Shown here piece by piece: positions 1-5,604 of a DNA stretch of 6,295 nucleotides. The DNA is from an uncultured Acidimicrobiales bacterium (lineage in GTDB: Bacteria; Actinomycetota; Acidimicrobiia; Acidimicrobiales; SZUA-35), in the NCBI GenBank assembly GCA_938028175.1, contig CALJAE010000095.1:1-6295 (forward strand). The letters run 5' to 3'. Both the position numbers and the translations under genes were made by a program. How positions within the stretch are numbered: the stretch's first letter is position 1; every line of letters starts with the position of its first letter. The notes beneath the pieces were generated by a model that had not been told where the DNA came from, ran no database searches, and was given only the letters and a program-made list of their open reading frames with translations.

Positions 1-1
1 C

Positions 2-418
2 CGGATCATCGAGCGGACATACAAAGTGTTAGTCGAGGGGTTAGTTGACAATGCGTTTGGGGCAGTTGATGCACCAATTGCAAGATCAACCACTGACTAT
101 CGAAAGATGGTTATCTCAGCAGGTGGAAAACCTTCAGTAACTAACTTTGAGAGGCTTGAACAGTACGAAACAACTACCATGCTGCTCTGCAAACTAGAGT
201 CTGGTCGCACACATCAAATTCGAGTTCATATGGGATCAATTGGTCATCCTGTTTATGGTGATCAAAAGTACGGATCGAAATTTGATATTGGCGACCGCTT
301 CTTCTTGCACTCGCAATCTCTAGCGTTTGCTCACCCAATCACCGATGAGCCGTGTAATTTTGAGTCTCTGTTGCCTGCTGACTTACAGGCAGTACTCGAC
401 TCAGTTTCTGATACTTAG
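2..418 (+). CDS. RluA/RluD-family 23S rRNA pseudouridine synthase, C-terminal part (5' partial)
   Basis: This is the last ~138 residues of an RluA-family enzyme, which isomerises uridine to pseudouridine in large-subunit rRNA in the cytoplasm. The frame is open from the left edge: the residues before the first possible GTG (26) read RIIERTYK, which fits the family's 'R-x-Y-x-x-LV-x-G' strand, so the real start lies outside the window. Family features seen in order are: VLVEG near the start; APIARS followed by KMV and GGKPSVTNF, the usual 'apigR...kM...GK.a.T' stretch; the hallmark SGRTHQIRVHM; then GHPVYGDQKYG and the closing FFLHSQSLAFAHP strand. The catalytic Asp motif (GRLDxxTSG) would be upstream, so activity cannot be judged. 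The family is certain; which member (RluD, RluC or another) is not. The TAG stop lies 3 bp from the end of the convergent hydrolase gene, with no terminator visible between them. Confidence 0.93.
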   Translation, partial: RIIERTYKVLVEGLVDNAFGAVDAPIARSTTDYRKMVISAGGKPSVTNFERLEQYETTTMLLCKLESGRTHQIRVHMGSIGHPVYGDQKYGSKFDIGDRFFLHSQSLAFAHPITDEPCNFESLLPADLQAVLDSVSDT

Positions 419-421
419 GCT

Positions 422-1090
422 CTACGGTTCTACTGGTAGCTGTTCGGTTAAAAAGTTAACCGTTCGTGCCCAAGCTAATTTTGCTGCCGCTTCGTCGTAG
501 TTTTCGCCTTCTTCAAAAAACCAATGACCGGCACCCTCGTAGACATGAAACTCTGTTTCTGATCCACCTAGTCGAATGAACGATTCTGTGGAAACTCGTT
601 CGTCTTCGGAGATCATATGATCTTCACTTCCAAAGTGCGCCAGGTACTTAGAGTTAGATGCATCAAAGTCGATGGCCTGGGTTCCATAGAAGGCAATTAC
701 TGAGTTGACGTTGTGGGGGAGGTTGACTGATAGCCAGTAGGTCATCGAGGCTCCCATTGAGAATCCGAGCGCAGCGATAGGTCGGTCAGGGTTAGCTGAG
801 GCTGCTCGAAGAGTTTGAGCGGAACTGAGGACTAGACCGGAGAGTTTGTCTGGGTTCAGTTCTGCAAGAAGTCGTTCGCCTTCTTCTGGGTCATCGGTAG
901 TTTGACCGTTTAACATGTCGGGCGCAAGAACCGTATAGCCAAGTTTTGTGAGTCGGGCACAAAAGTCTTTTGTCCAGTTATTTAGGCCCCACCAAGAGTG
1001 AAGTACCAAAATACCTGGACCTTTTTTGCCGCCCTCGGGATCAATTAAGTACGCTTGTCCAGCGGTATTATCGGTAAATGGGGTATCCAT
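422..1090 (-). CDS. dienelactone hydrolase family protein (alpha/beta hydrolase, Ser nucleophile)
   Basis: A 222-residue, complete alpha/beta hydrolase of the dienelactone hydrolase (DLH) family. It is probably a cytoplasmic esterase or lactonase, since no signal peptide is seen. The length matches the family (about 220-250). The first strand reads GPGILVLHSWWGLN (residues 24-37), the nucleophile elbow GFSMGAS (109-115) puts Ser111 at the catalytic position, HFGSEDHMI (152-160) supplies Asp157, and GAGHWFF (186-192) supplies His189. Canonical DLH uses a Cys nucleophile (GxCxGG) activated by a Glu in 'QEIFG'; here both differ, as Cys is Ser and the Glu position reads Ser32 within HSWWG. The two changes fit each other and suggest a Ser-His-Asp esterase rather than a chlorocatechol-pathway dienelactonase. 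The substrate is unknown and no catabolic genes adjoin. The ATG at 1090 has no Shine-Dalgarno in front; a TACGCT box ends 9 nt upstream, so a leaderless transcript is possible. Confidence 0.92.
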   Translation of the reverse strand: MDTPFTDNTAGQAYLIDPEGGKKGPGILVLHSWWGLNNWTKDFCARLTKLGYTVLAPDMLNGQTTDDPEEGERLLAELNPDKLSGLVLSSAQTLRAASANPDRPIAALGFSMGASMTYWLSVNLPHNVNSVIAFYGTQAIDFDASNSKYLAHFGSEDHMISEDERVSTESFIRLGGSETEFHVYEGAGHWFFEEGENYDEAAAKLAWARTVNFLTEQLPVEP

Positions 1091-1155
1091 AGAGCGACTA
1101 GCGTACCATGAGACGCGCTCGGGCCACTCAGTTAGGTTTATACTCAGTAACTGCT
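1091..1155. promoter_or_regulatory. divergent promoter region between the hydrolase and the YihY/BrkB gene
   Basis: These 65 bp separate two divergent starts. On the plus strand TATACT (1139-1144) is a good -10 box ending 11 nt before the ATG at 1156. On the minus strand TATAAA (1137-1142) overlaps it in antiparallel, about 46 nt from the hydrolase ATG; a second minus-strand TANNNT box, TACGCT (1100-1105), ends 9 nt from that ATG. No clear -35 hexamers or Shine-Dalgarno sequences are seen for either gene, in keeping with actinobacterial leaderless or near-leaderless mRNAs. This is a motif reading only; transcription starts are not proven. Confidence 0.4.
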
Positions 1156-2034
1156 ATGAAATTTCTTCGTTCCGCTTGGCGTTTTGTCGTCGATGTTGCC
1201 TTGCGCTGGTATCACGGCGGAATTGGAGACCTAGCTGCAGGTGTAACATTTTGGGTTCTTATCTCTTTGCCTGCCTTTGTCTTAGCGATGTTGGCGGTTC
1301 TTGGTCCCATAGACGACGTTCTTGATTTCGGTTTTCAAACTGAGATTCGTGAGAATGTGATTGAGTTTGTTGAGGGTGTCTTCTCTGACAGTAGTGGAGA
1401 TATCAGAGAGGCGATTGATGGCTTGTTTGATCAAACTAATCCAGGTTTGTTCACCATCTCGCTGGCGTTTGCGCTGTGGTCTATATCAAGAGGTTTTGCA
1501 GGCTTAATTAGAGCGCTCGAAGAAGCCTATGAAGTAGAGGATGGCAGGCCTTGGTACACGACTCGAGTCGTTGCAATTTTTCTTGGAATAGGAACCATGT
1601 TGATCCCACTACCACTACTTGTTCTCGAGCAAATCTTGTGGACAGATATTGAATCGGGTCTTCTGTCTACGCTTGGCCGTTATCTAACCATTGGGCTGAC
1701 CCTTGTGGGTTGGGCATCAATTATTTACTATTTCGGACCAGCCGAAAAGAACCGTTGGAGAGACGATCTTCCTGGGGCGCTAGTCGCTTCGCTGCTGTGG
1801 ACCCTGTTGGTCTTTGTGATTAGTGACTTTATTGGCATTATCTCTGGCGGAAATGAGGTTGCTGCGGTTGTGGGTGCCGGCTTGATTGCGTTGACATGGA
1901 TTTGGCTTGCAGCCCAAGCGTTGCTTATTGGTGGTGCAGTAAATTATTTGGCTGGCCATCGCAGAGGAATCGTCCGCAAAAAATCAGAGTGGAATTTGAC
2001 GGGCGAGATTAAGAAAGTAATCGTCGACCATTAA
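1156..2034 (+). CDS. YihY/BrkB (YihY/virulence factor BrkB) family integral membrane protein
   Basis: A 292-residue polytopic inner-membrane protein of the YihY/BrkB family (often mislabelled 'ribonuclease BN'), whose biochemical function is not established. About six membrane helices are visible, near residues 25-50, 95-115, 135-157, 172-193, 205-230 and 236-265. Family signatures in order are DLAAGVTFWVLISLPAF (25-41), SISRGFAGLIRALEEAYEVE (109-128) then RPWYTTR, YYFGPAEKNRWRDDLPGAL (191-209), and the final GGNEVAAVVGAG...WIW helix. An upstream in-frame ATG at 1108 exists, but it would add MRRARATQLGLYSVTA, which is not family-like, and a TATACT -10 box (1139-1144) lies between the two; I therefore prefer 1156. 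The C-terminus is a short basic cytoplasmic tail (HRRGIVRKK). The TAA stop overlaps the stop of the convergent protease-like gene in a shared TTAA (2031-2034). Confidence 0.9.
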   Translation: MKFLRSAWRFVVDVALRWYHGGIGDLAAGVTFWVLISLPAFVLAMLAVLGPIDDVLDFGFQTEIRENVIEFVEGVFSDSSGDIREAIDGLFDQTNPGLFTISLAFALWSISRGFAGLIRALEEAYEVEDGRPWYTTRVVAIFLGIGTMLIPLPLLVLEQILWTDIESGLLSTLGRYLTIGLTLVGWASIIYYFGPAEKNRWRDDLPGALVASLLWTLLVFVISDFIGIISGGNEVAAVVGAGLIALTWIWLAAQALLIGGAVNYLAGHRRGIVRKKSEWNLTGEIKKVIVDH

Positions 2035-3185
2035 GGGCTTGGTAGTAGCTGTCTAGCTAGTTCGATCTGCTCTGGGGTAAAGTCTCCGTGCTCAGAGTCA
2101 GACGGAGAGTCAGCAATTACAAACGCAACTGCTTCAGCAAAGTCGCCGGCTCCAACATGAAAGTCTGAGAGCCCGTTACCTGGCCACCAAGCATTTGGTA
2201 AGTCTCGAGCTTCTCTCCATTGTGAACGTTCTTCGGTTGTTAGGTATTCAACATCGATAGCGTGTCCAATTTCGTGAGCCAAGATTCCGGCGACAGAAGA
2301 TGTAGATTCACCTGGGTCTACATAGATCTCGATTCTCTTCTCTCGAGTAAACGTTAAGCCTCGGAAACCTGGTCGGTCTTGCCTGTATTCGATGCTCCAG
2401 CCAGGAAGTAGCGAAGCATAGTCATAGTCGATTTCTTGTTCAGCAAGACGCCCAACTTCTACTGGGGAGAGTTCTTCAAGATTTGAAGAACGTGGAGTTT
2501 CTGAGTTTGATGTCGCCGGCGGCAGAGTTACTACTGGCGCTTGTGCGGCAGGACTTGGGTTGCTTAAGAGTTCCGTTACTGGCTGGAGGTCGGGCGTCTG
2601 AATACTTGGTTGGCCATCTAGAAAAACTAGCGACCCAAAAGCAGTCATGCCGACTAGTAAGCCAGCGGCAGGAATAATCATTGCCTGACTTAGGCCGAAG
2701 GCCCTCTCTTCGATGATCGACTTTGTCATCAAAGAGAATAGTTCTTGTTCTATATCTCTAATTGATTGTTCTAGAGCTTGTTCGAGGGTGATTAGATCAG
2801 GTTGGCGGAGAGTCAGCTCAGTTCCTGGTTTGGTATCTCGGAGTATGTAGAGCAGCGATAGATACTGTTCTAATATCTCATCTTCGCTTTGAACTTTTTG
2901 TTTGTTGCCGCCAACCGATAGCTGCTGGTTGCTTAGATCGATGACGAGGTGCGATCTTGATGGGAGAATTAGCCCAGACTCTATTTTGTATAGTTCGGTA
3001 AGAGCTTCGATCTGAGGTTGACTTAGTTCGACTTCACCGCGTTCTATCAACTCAAGGTCGCGTAGGTCGAAGTCGCCAGATGATTTGGCTGCGACGCTTG
3101 CTAAATCTAATCCCTCTTGTCTACGGTTAGCTGATAGTAGCGCCCCTAGGCGTCCAGCTGGAACCAGTTGCAGATCCTGCTCCAT
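2031..3185 (-). CDS. XRE-like HTH / single-pass membrane protein with extracytoplasmic HExxH metallopeptidase-like domain
   Basis: A 384-residue protein that I cannot assign to a named family; its architecture is clear. Residues ~12-68 resemble a divergent XRE/Cro helix-turn-helix (LGALLSANRRQEGLDLASVA...LELIERGEVELS...IEALTELY), then a cytoplasmic segment (76-165) with acidic and leucine-rich helices (ILEQYLSLLYILRDTKPGTE, DLITLEQALEQSIRDIEQEL). A membrane helix spans ~168-189 (AMIIPAAGLLVGMTAFGSLVFL). A Pro/Ser/Thr-rich linker (~190-238) leads to a C-terminal domain with the zincin motif AHEIGHAID (303-311; His304, Glu305, His308) and a downstream FAEAVAF, where Glu351 is a plausible third zinc ligand. 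Since the linker looks extracytoplasmic, I infer DNA- or protein-binding inside and a zinc-dependent peptidase outside. The HTH could instead be a protein-interaction module, as in RodZ. The ATG at 3185 has no Shine-Dalgarno; GATAAA ends 6 nt upstream with TTGTCA 19 nt further. Confidence 0.85.
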   Translation of the reverse strand: MEQDLQLVPAGRLGALLSANRRQEGLDLASVAAKSSGDFDLRDLELIERGEVELSQPQIEALTELYKIESGLILPSRSHLVIDLSNQQLSVGGNKQKVQSEDEILEQYLSLLYILRDTKPGTELTLRQPDLITLEQALEQSIRDIEQELFSLMTKSIIEERAFGLSQAMIIPAAGLLVGMTAFGSLVFLDGQPSIQTPDLQPVTELLSNPSPAAQAPVVTLPPATSNSETPRSSNLEELSPVEVGRLAEQEIDYDYASLLPGWSIEYRQDRPGFRGLTFTREKRIEIYVDPGESTSSVAGILAHEIGHAIDVEYLTTEERSQWREARDLPNAWWPGNGLSDFHVGAGDFAEAVAFVIADSPSDSEHGDFTPEQIELARQLLPSP

Positions 3186-3250
3186 TGTGTATTTATCGGC
3201 ATTTGTTTGTAAATGTTGACAAGGCTATTTCACCCTTTAAGGTTCAATAT
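3186..3250. promoter_or_regulatory. divergent promoter region with a shared -35-like box
   Basis: For the plus strand, TTGACA (3216-3221), a 16-nt spacer and TAAGGT (3238-3243) form a credible promoter, and 7 nt further is GTG (3251): the arrangement expected of a leaderless mRNA beginning at the photolyase start codon. For the minus strand the same bases read TTGTCA (3217-3222), with GATAAA (3192-3197) after a 19-nt spacer and 6 nt before the ATG at 3185. The two -35-like boxes overlap almost completely, so polymerase binding in the two directions should be mutually exclusive. The alternative AAGG (3239-3242) as a Shine-Dalgarno for GTG 3251 cannot be excluded. Confidence 0.5.
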
Positions 3251-4723
3251 GTGACTAATACAGTGGTCTTACCTCATCAGCTTTTTAGCGATTTCAGCTG
3301 GATATCGCAAGATTCGACTGTTTTTCTGGTTGAAGAGCCACTGTTTTTCAAAGATGCAAAGTACCCAGTCAGTTTCCATGCCAAAAAGTTGATTCTCCAC
3401 CGTGCCTCGATGAAAGCTTATGAAGAGCGTCTTTCAGCCGCCGGTTACAGCGTTACCTACATGGATACTTCGGAGACGTTGATCTCCGAGCTGTTCGAAA
3501 GCCTTGCCGGTCAACAAGTCACTGTTATCGATCCCGTCGACTTTGAGCTATCAAAAAGAATTAGAGAGTCTGCTCAGACCAACAGTTGTGTACTCGATTG
3601 GCAAGATTCTGCGCTGTTTATTAACACGTCGACCGAGAACGCAGAATATCGCTCGGGGAAGAAGCGCTGGTTTATGGCTGACTTCTATAAATATCAACGA
3701 CGTAGGTTAAATATTTTGATGGACGGCCCAGAACCATTTGGTGGGAAGTGGAGTTACGACGAAGAGAACCGTAAGAAAATCCCCAAGAAAGAAATACCAA
3801 ATATTCCAGAGTTAACATTTGCAGCTGAGAGCCCACATATCGCCGAGGCAGCTACCTATGTTGCTTCAACTTTCCCCGGTGCTCTTGGGTCGTCAGATAA
3901 TTTTGAATATCCAGTTACTCACGAAGAAGCCGAACTTTGGTTGAAACGTTTCTTAACTGAACGGTTTGATCTCTTTGGCCCATATGAGGATGCCTTAGTT
4001 AAAGAAAGCCCTTGGCTCTATCACAGTGTGTTAACGCCAATGCTAAATATTGGATTATTGACGCCTCGTCAGGTTGTTGACCATGCTTTGGAGTTCGCTG
4101 CGCTCAATGATGTGCGGATTAACTCTGTTGAGGGCTTTGTTCGACAAATCATTGGGTGGCGTGAGTTTATGCGTGCCACTTACGAAGACCTCGGCGTTGA
4201 AATGAGAACCTCTAACAGCTGGGGTCACACTAAGCCGATGCCTTCTAGCTTTTATGATGCGTCGACTGGTATCGAGCCAGTTGACGATGTGATTGGTCGC
4301 GTAGTTAGCCATAGTTATTGTCATCACATAGAACGGCTCATGGTTCTTGGCGGCTTTATGTTTCTATGCGAGATATCGCCGAAGGAAATTTATACGTGGT
4401 TTATGGAGCTGTTTATAGATGCCTATGACTGGGTTATGGTGCCAAATGTTTATGGCATGAGTCAGAACTCTGACGGTGGCTTAATAACTACGAAGCCCTA
4501 TTTCTCTGGTTCTGCATATATAAAGAAGATGGGTTATCCGGCAGGAGATTGGGGTCCAATTTGGGATGGCTTGTATTGGCGTTGGATTAATAAGAACCAC
4601 AACGAGCTCGCTAAGAATCATCGTTGGTCAATGATGTGTGCCCAGGTTCGGAAGATGGATTCGGAAAAACTTGATACGCACTTACAAAATGCAGAAGAGT
4701 TTCTGGCGAAACTGCACGATTAA
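3251..4723 (+). CDS. cryptochrome/photolyase of the FeS-BCP (DPRP, (6-4) PhrB-like) family, apparently lacking the 4Fe-4S ligands
   Basis: A 490-residue flavoprotein of the bacterial FeS-BCP/DPRP branch (typified by Agrobacterium PhrB), which uses FAD and blue light to repair (6-4) photoproducts or acts as a photoreceptor. The N-terminal Rossmann-like antenna domain opens with TNTVVLPHQLF (2-12), then VEEPLFF and the FHAKKLILHRASMKAY stretch (42-57). The C-terminal helical FAD domain is well conserved: GFVRQIIGWREFMR (295-308), CHHIERLM (357-364, including the His pair that corresponds to the PhrB active site), DAYDWVMVPNVYGMSQ (390-405), DGG and TKPYFSGSAYIKKM (414-427), then LYWRW and NKNH. 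In the usual family the segment after YIxKM carries CxxC...CPFN, and a fourth Cys lies after a TGM motif; here these read GYPAGDWGPIWDG and TGIEPV, so all four ligands seem missing. The frame extends upstream to TTG 3185, but homology begins at GTG 3251, where promoter spacing also fits. Probably co-transcribed with the methyltransferase 26 bp downstream. Confidence 0.93.
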   Translation: MTNTVVLPHQLFSDFSWISQDSTVFLVEEPLFFKDAKYPVSFHAKKLILHRASMKAYEERLSAAGYSVTYMDTSETLISELFESLAGQQVTVIDPVDFELSKRIRESAQTNSCVLDWQDSALFINTSTENAEYRSGKKRWFMADFYKYQRRRLNILMDGPEPFGGKWSYDEENRKKIPKKEIPNIPELTFAAESPHIAEAATYVASTFPGALGSSDNFEYPVTHEEAELWLKRFLTERFDLFGPYEDALVKESPWLYHSVLTPMLNIGLLTPRQVVDHALEFAALNDVRINSVEGFVRQIIGWREFMRATYEDLGVEMRTSNSWGHTKPMPSSFYDASTGIEPVDDVIGRVVSHSYCHHIERLMVLGGFMFLCEISPKEIYTWFMELFIDAYDWVMVPNVYGMSQNSDGGLITTKPYFSGSAYIKKMGYPAGDWGPIWDGLYWRWINKNHNELAKNHRWSMMCAQVRKMDSEKLDTHLQNAEEFLAKLHD

Positions 4724-4749
4724 GATCTTGGATGTAGTCTTGAGGCCTG

Positions 4750-5454
4750 ATGAAACAGTATGAGAAGCTTCAAGCTCTAGGCCAAGAACTAAAAGACTCC
4801 CATCAAGGGCCAATGCATGTTCTTGATGTTGGAGCCGGACATGGTGCAGAGGAGTACTCGCCGTTTTTTGCAGAAATTGCCGATCACTATGTTGGCGTAG
4901 ATCCAGACGAAGACATAATTCAGAATAAATGGATAGACGAGCGTCATCACATGCCGGCTGAGGACTTTGCAAAGAAACATGAGGCAGCTGTTATCTCTGG
5001 TGAGAGTCAGAACTTTGATCTTGCAACCGCTATTTATGTTTGGGAGCACCTGCCAAACCCGACTGAGTTCTTATCTTCTGTAGCTGAAGTGCTTCGTCCT
5101 GGTGGCACTTTGCTTTGTGTCACCCCCAACGGATTGCACCCGTTTGGTCTCGGTTCGAAAGTTTTGGCTAAGTTTGATTTGACTGACAAAGTGCTTCATA
5201 AGCTGCGTCCAGACGAGATTGACCATTATCACTTTCCAGTAGTCGCAACTCAGAACACCCCCAAGGGAGTGAAGAAGGCAGCTATGGAAGCGGGCTTCAG
5301 TAAAGCTGAGGTAACTCTCCACGATGAACCAGAAGTGTTCATGCCATATCTGCCGCAGCGACTTCACTTCCTGCCCAAGATCTATAGCAAAGTTATCTCG
5401 CTATTGAGACTTAAATCACTTTCGGGAACTCTCATAATCAAACTAACTAAGTAA
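4750..5454 (+). CDS. class I SAM-dependent methyltransferase (Methyltransf_11/23 type)
   Basis: A 234-residue cytoplasmic class I methyltransferase that transfers a methyl group from S-adenosylmethionine; the acceptor is unknown. Motif I is VLDVGAGHG (24-32), and the acidic end of strand 2 is GVDPDED (49-55, Asp51 likely holding the ribose). FDLATAIYVWEHLPNP (89-104) gives the strand-4 region with the Glu-His pair seen in Methyltransf_11/23 proteins. EVLRPGGTLLCVTPN (113-127) forms strand 5, followed by an acceptor-side segment RPDEIDHYHFP (153-163) and GVKKAAMEAGF (173-183). The length is normal and the gene looks intact. The ATG at 4750 is preceded by TTGAGG, with GAGG (4742-4745) only 4 nt away, a short but usable Shine-Dalgarno; a TAGTCT box (4735-4740) could also serve a second promoter. 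The 26-bp gap to the photolyase has no terminator, so an operon is likely, though a functional link to photorepair is only conjecture. An imperfect match to small-molecule or glycan methyltransferases is as likely as any. Confidence 0.88.
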   Translation: MKQYEKLQALGQELKDSHQGPMHVLDVGAGHGAEEYSPFFAEIADHYVGVDPDEDIIQNKWIDERHHMPAEDFAKKHEAAVISGESQNFDLATAIYVWEHLPNPTEFLSSVAEVLRPGGTLLCVTPNGLHPFGLGSKVLAKFDLTDKVLHKLRPDEIDHYHFPVVATQNTPKGVKKAAMEAGFSKAEVTLHDEPEVFMPYLPQRLHFLPKIYSKVISLLRLKSLSGTLIIKLTK

Positions 5455-5487
5455 CCTCAACGCCATCCTGCACCCCTAATTGACGTC

Positions 5488-5507
5488 ATCCTGACGAAAG
5501 TCAGGAT
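5488..5507. terminator. perfect 8-bp hairpin with GAAA loop (terminator or palindromic repeat)
   Basis: ATCCTGAC (5488-5495), a GAAA tetraloop (5496-5499) and GTCAGGAT (5500-5507) form a perfect stem-loop 33 bp after the methyltransferase stop, followed by CTTTCCT. The T run is too short for a textbook intrinsic terminator, but the position and the stable C-GAAA-G loop suit transcription termination. The wider string GTCATCCTGA...CAGGATCTTT also resembles, from memory, small intergenic palindromes of the GTCATCCTGA/GGATCT type found in many unrelated bacteria, so it may be one copy of a dispersed repeat. A partial echo, GCCATCCTG, lies just upstream (5462-5470). Confidence 0.55.
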
Positions 5508-5594
5508 CTTTCCTGGTATTGCCACGTTTCCGAAATTATTGTCTGTTAACGTCTCGCCTCGAGGGTAGTTGGGCTTTGGCTCTTTTCTAATTAT

Positions 5595-5599
5595 GGGAG
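5595..5599 (+). promoter_or_regulatory. Shine-Dalgarno GGGAG selecting the GTG start at 5605
   Basis: GGGAG sits 5 nt before GTG (5605) and overlaps an in-frame ATG at 5593 that itself has no Shine-Dalgarno (TTTTCTAATT precedes it). This is the clearest ribosome binding site in the window and makes GTG 5605 the better start for the surface protein. I see no convincing complete promoter in the preceding 80 bases; TTGCCA (5519-5524) with TGTTAA (5544-5549) at 19-nt spacing is the best weak candidate. Confidence 0.55.
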
Positions 5600-5604
5600 T
5601 TTCC

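Noticed and set aside
1108..1155. Upstream ATG (1108) as the YihY/BrkB start
   Set aside because: It adds a non-family 16-residue basic leader and places the TATACT -10 box inside the coding region; ATG 1156 gives the usual N-terminus.
1026..1325. Plus-strand frame of 99 codons across the hydrolase start and the YihY gene
   Set aside because: It overlaps two well-supported genes, is Arg/Ser/Cys-rich and crosses the divergent promoter.
1156..2034. Annotation of the YihY/BrkB gene as ribonuclease BN
   Set aside because: That name is a historical misassignment; the protein is a polytopic membrane protein without a nuclease motif.
2031..3185. A toxin-antitoxin or phage-type XRE + ImmA/IrrE module
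   Set aside because: The HTH and HExxH parts are in one chain separated by a membrane helix and linker, there is no partner gene, and no phage genes are nearby.
4055..4327. Minus-strand reading frame of 90 codons inside the photolyase gene
   Set aside because: It lies wholly opposite the conserved FAD-binding region, has no recognisable domain and no ribosome site.
4682..5367. Three minus-strand frames of 86-98 codons opposite the methyltransferase
   Set aside because: They overlap one another and a strongly supported plus-strand methyltransferase; compositions are Cys/His/Phe-rich shadow-like.
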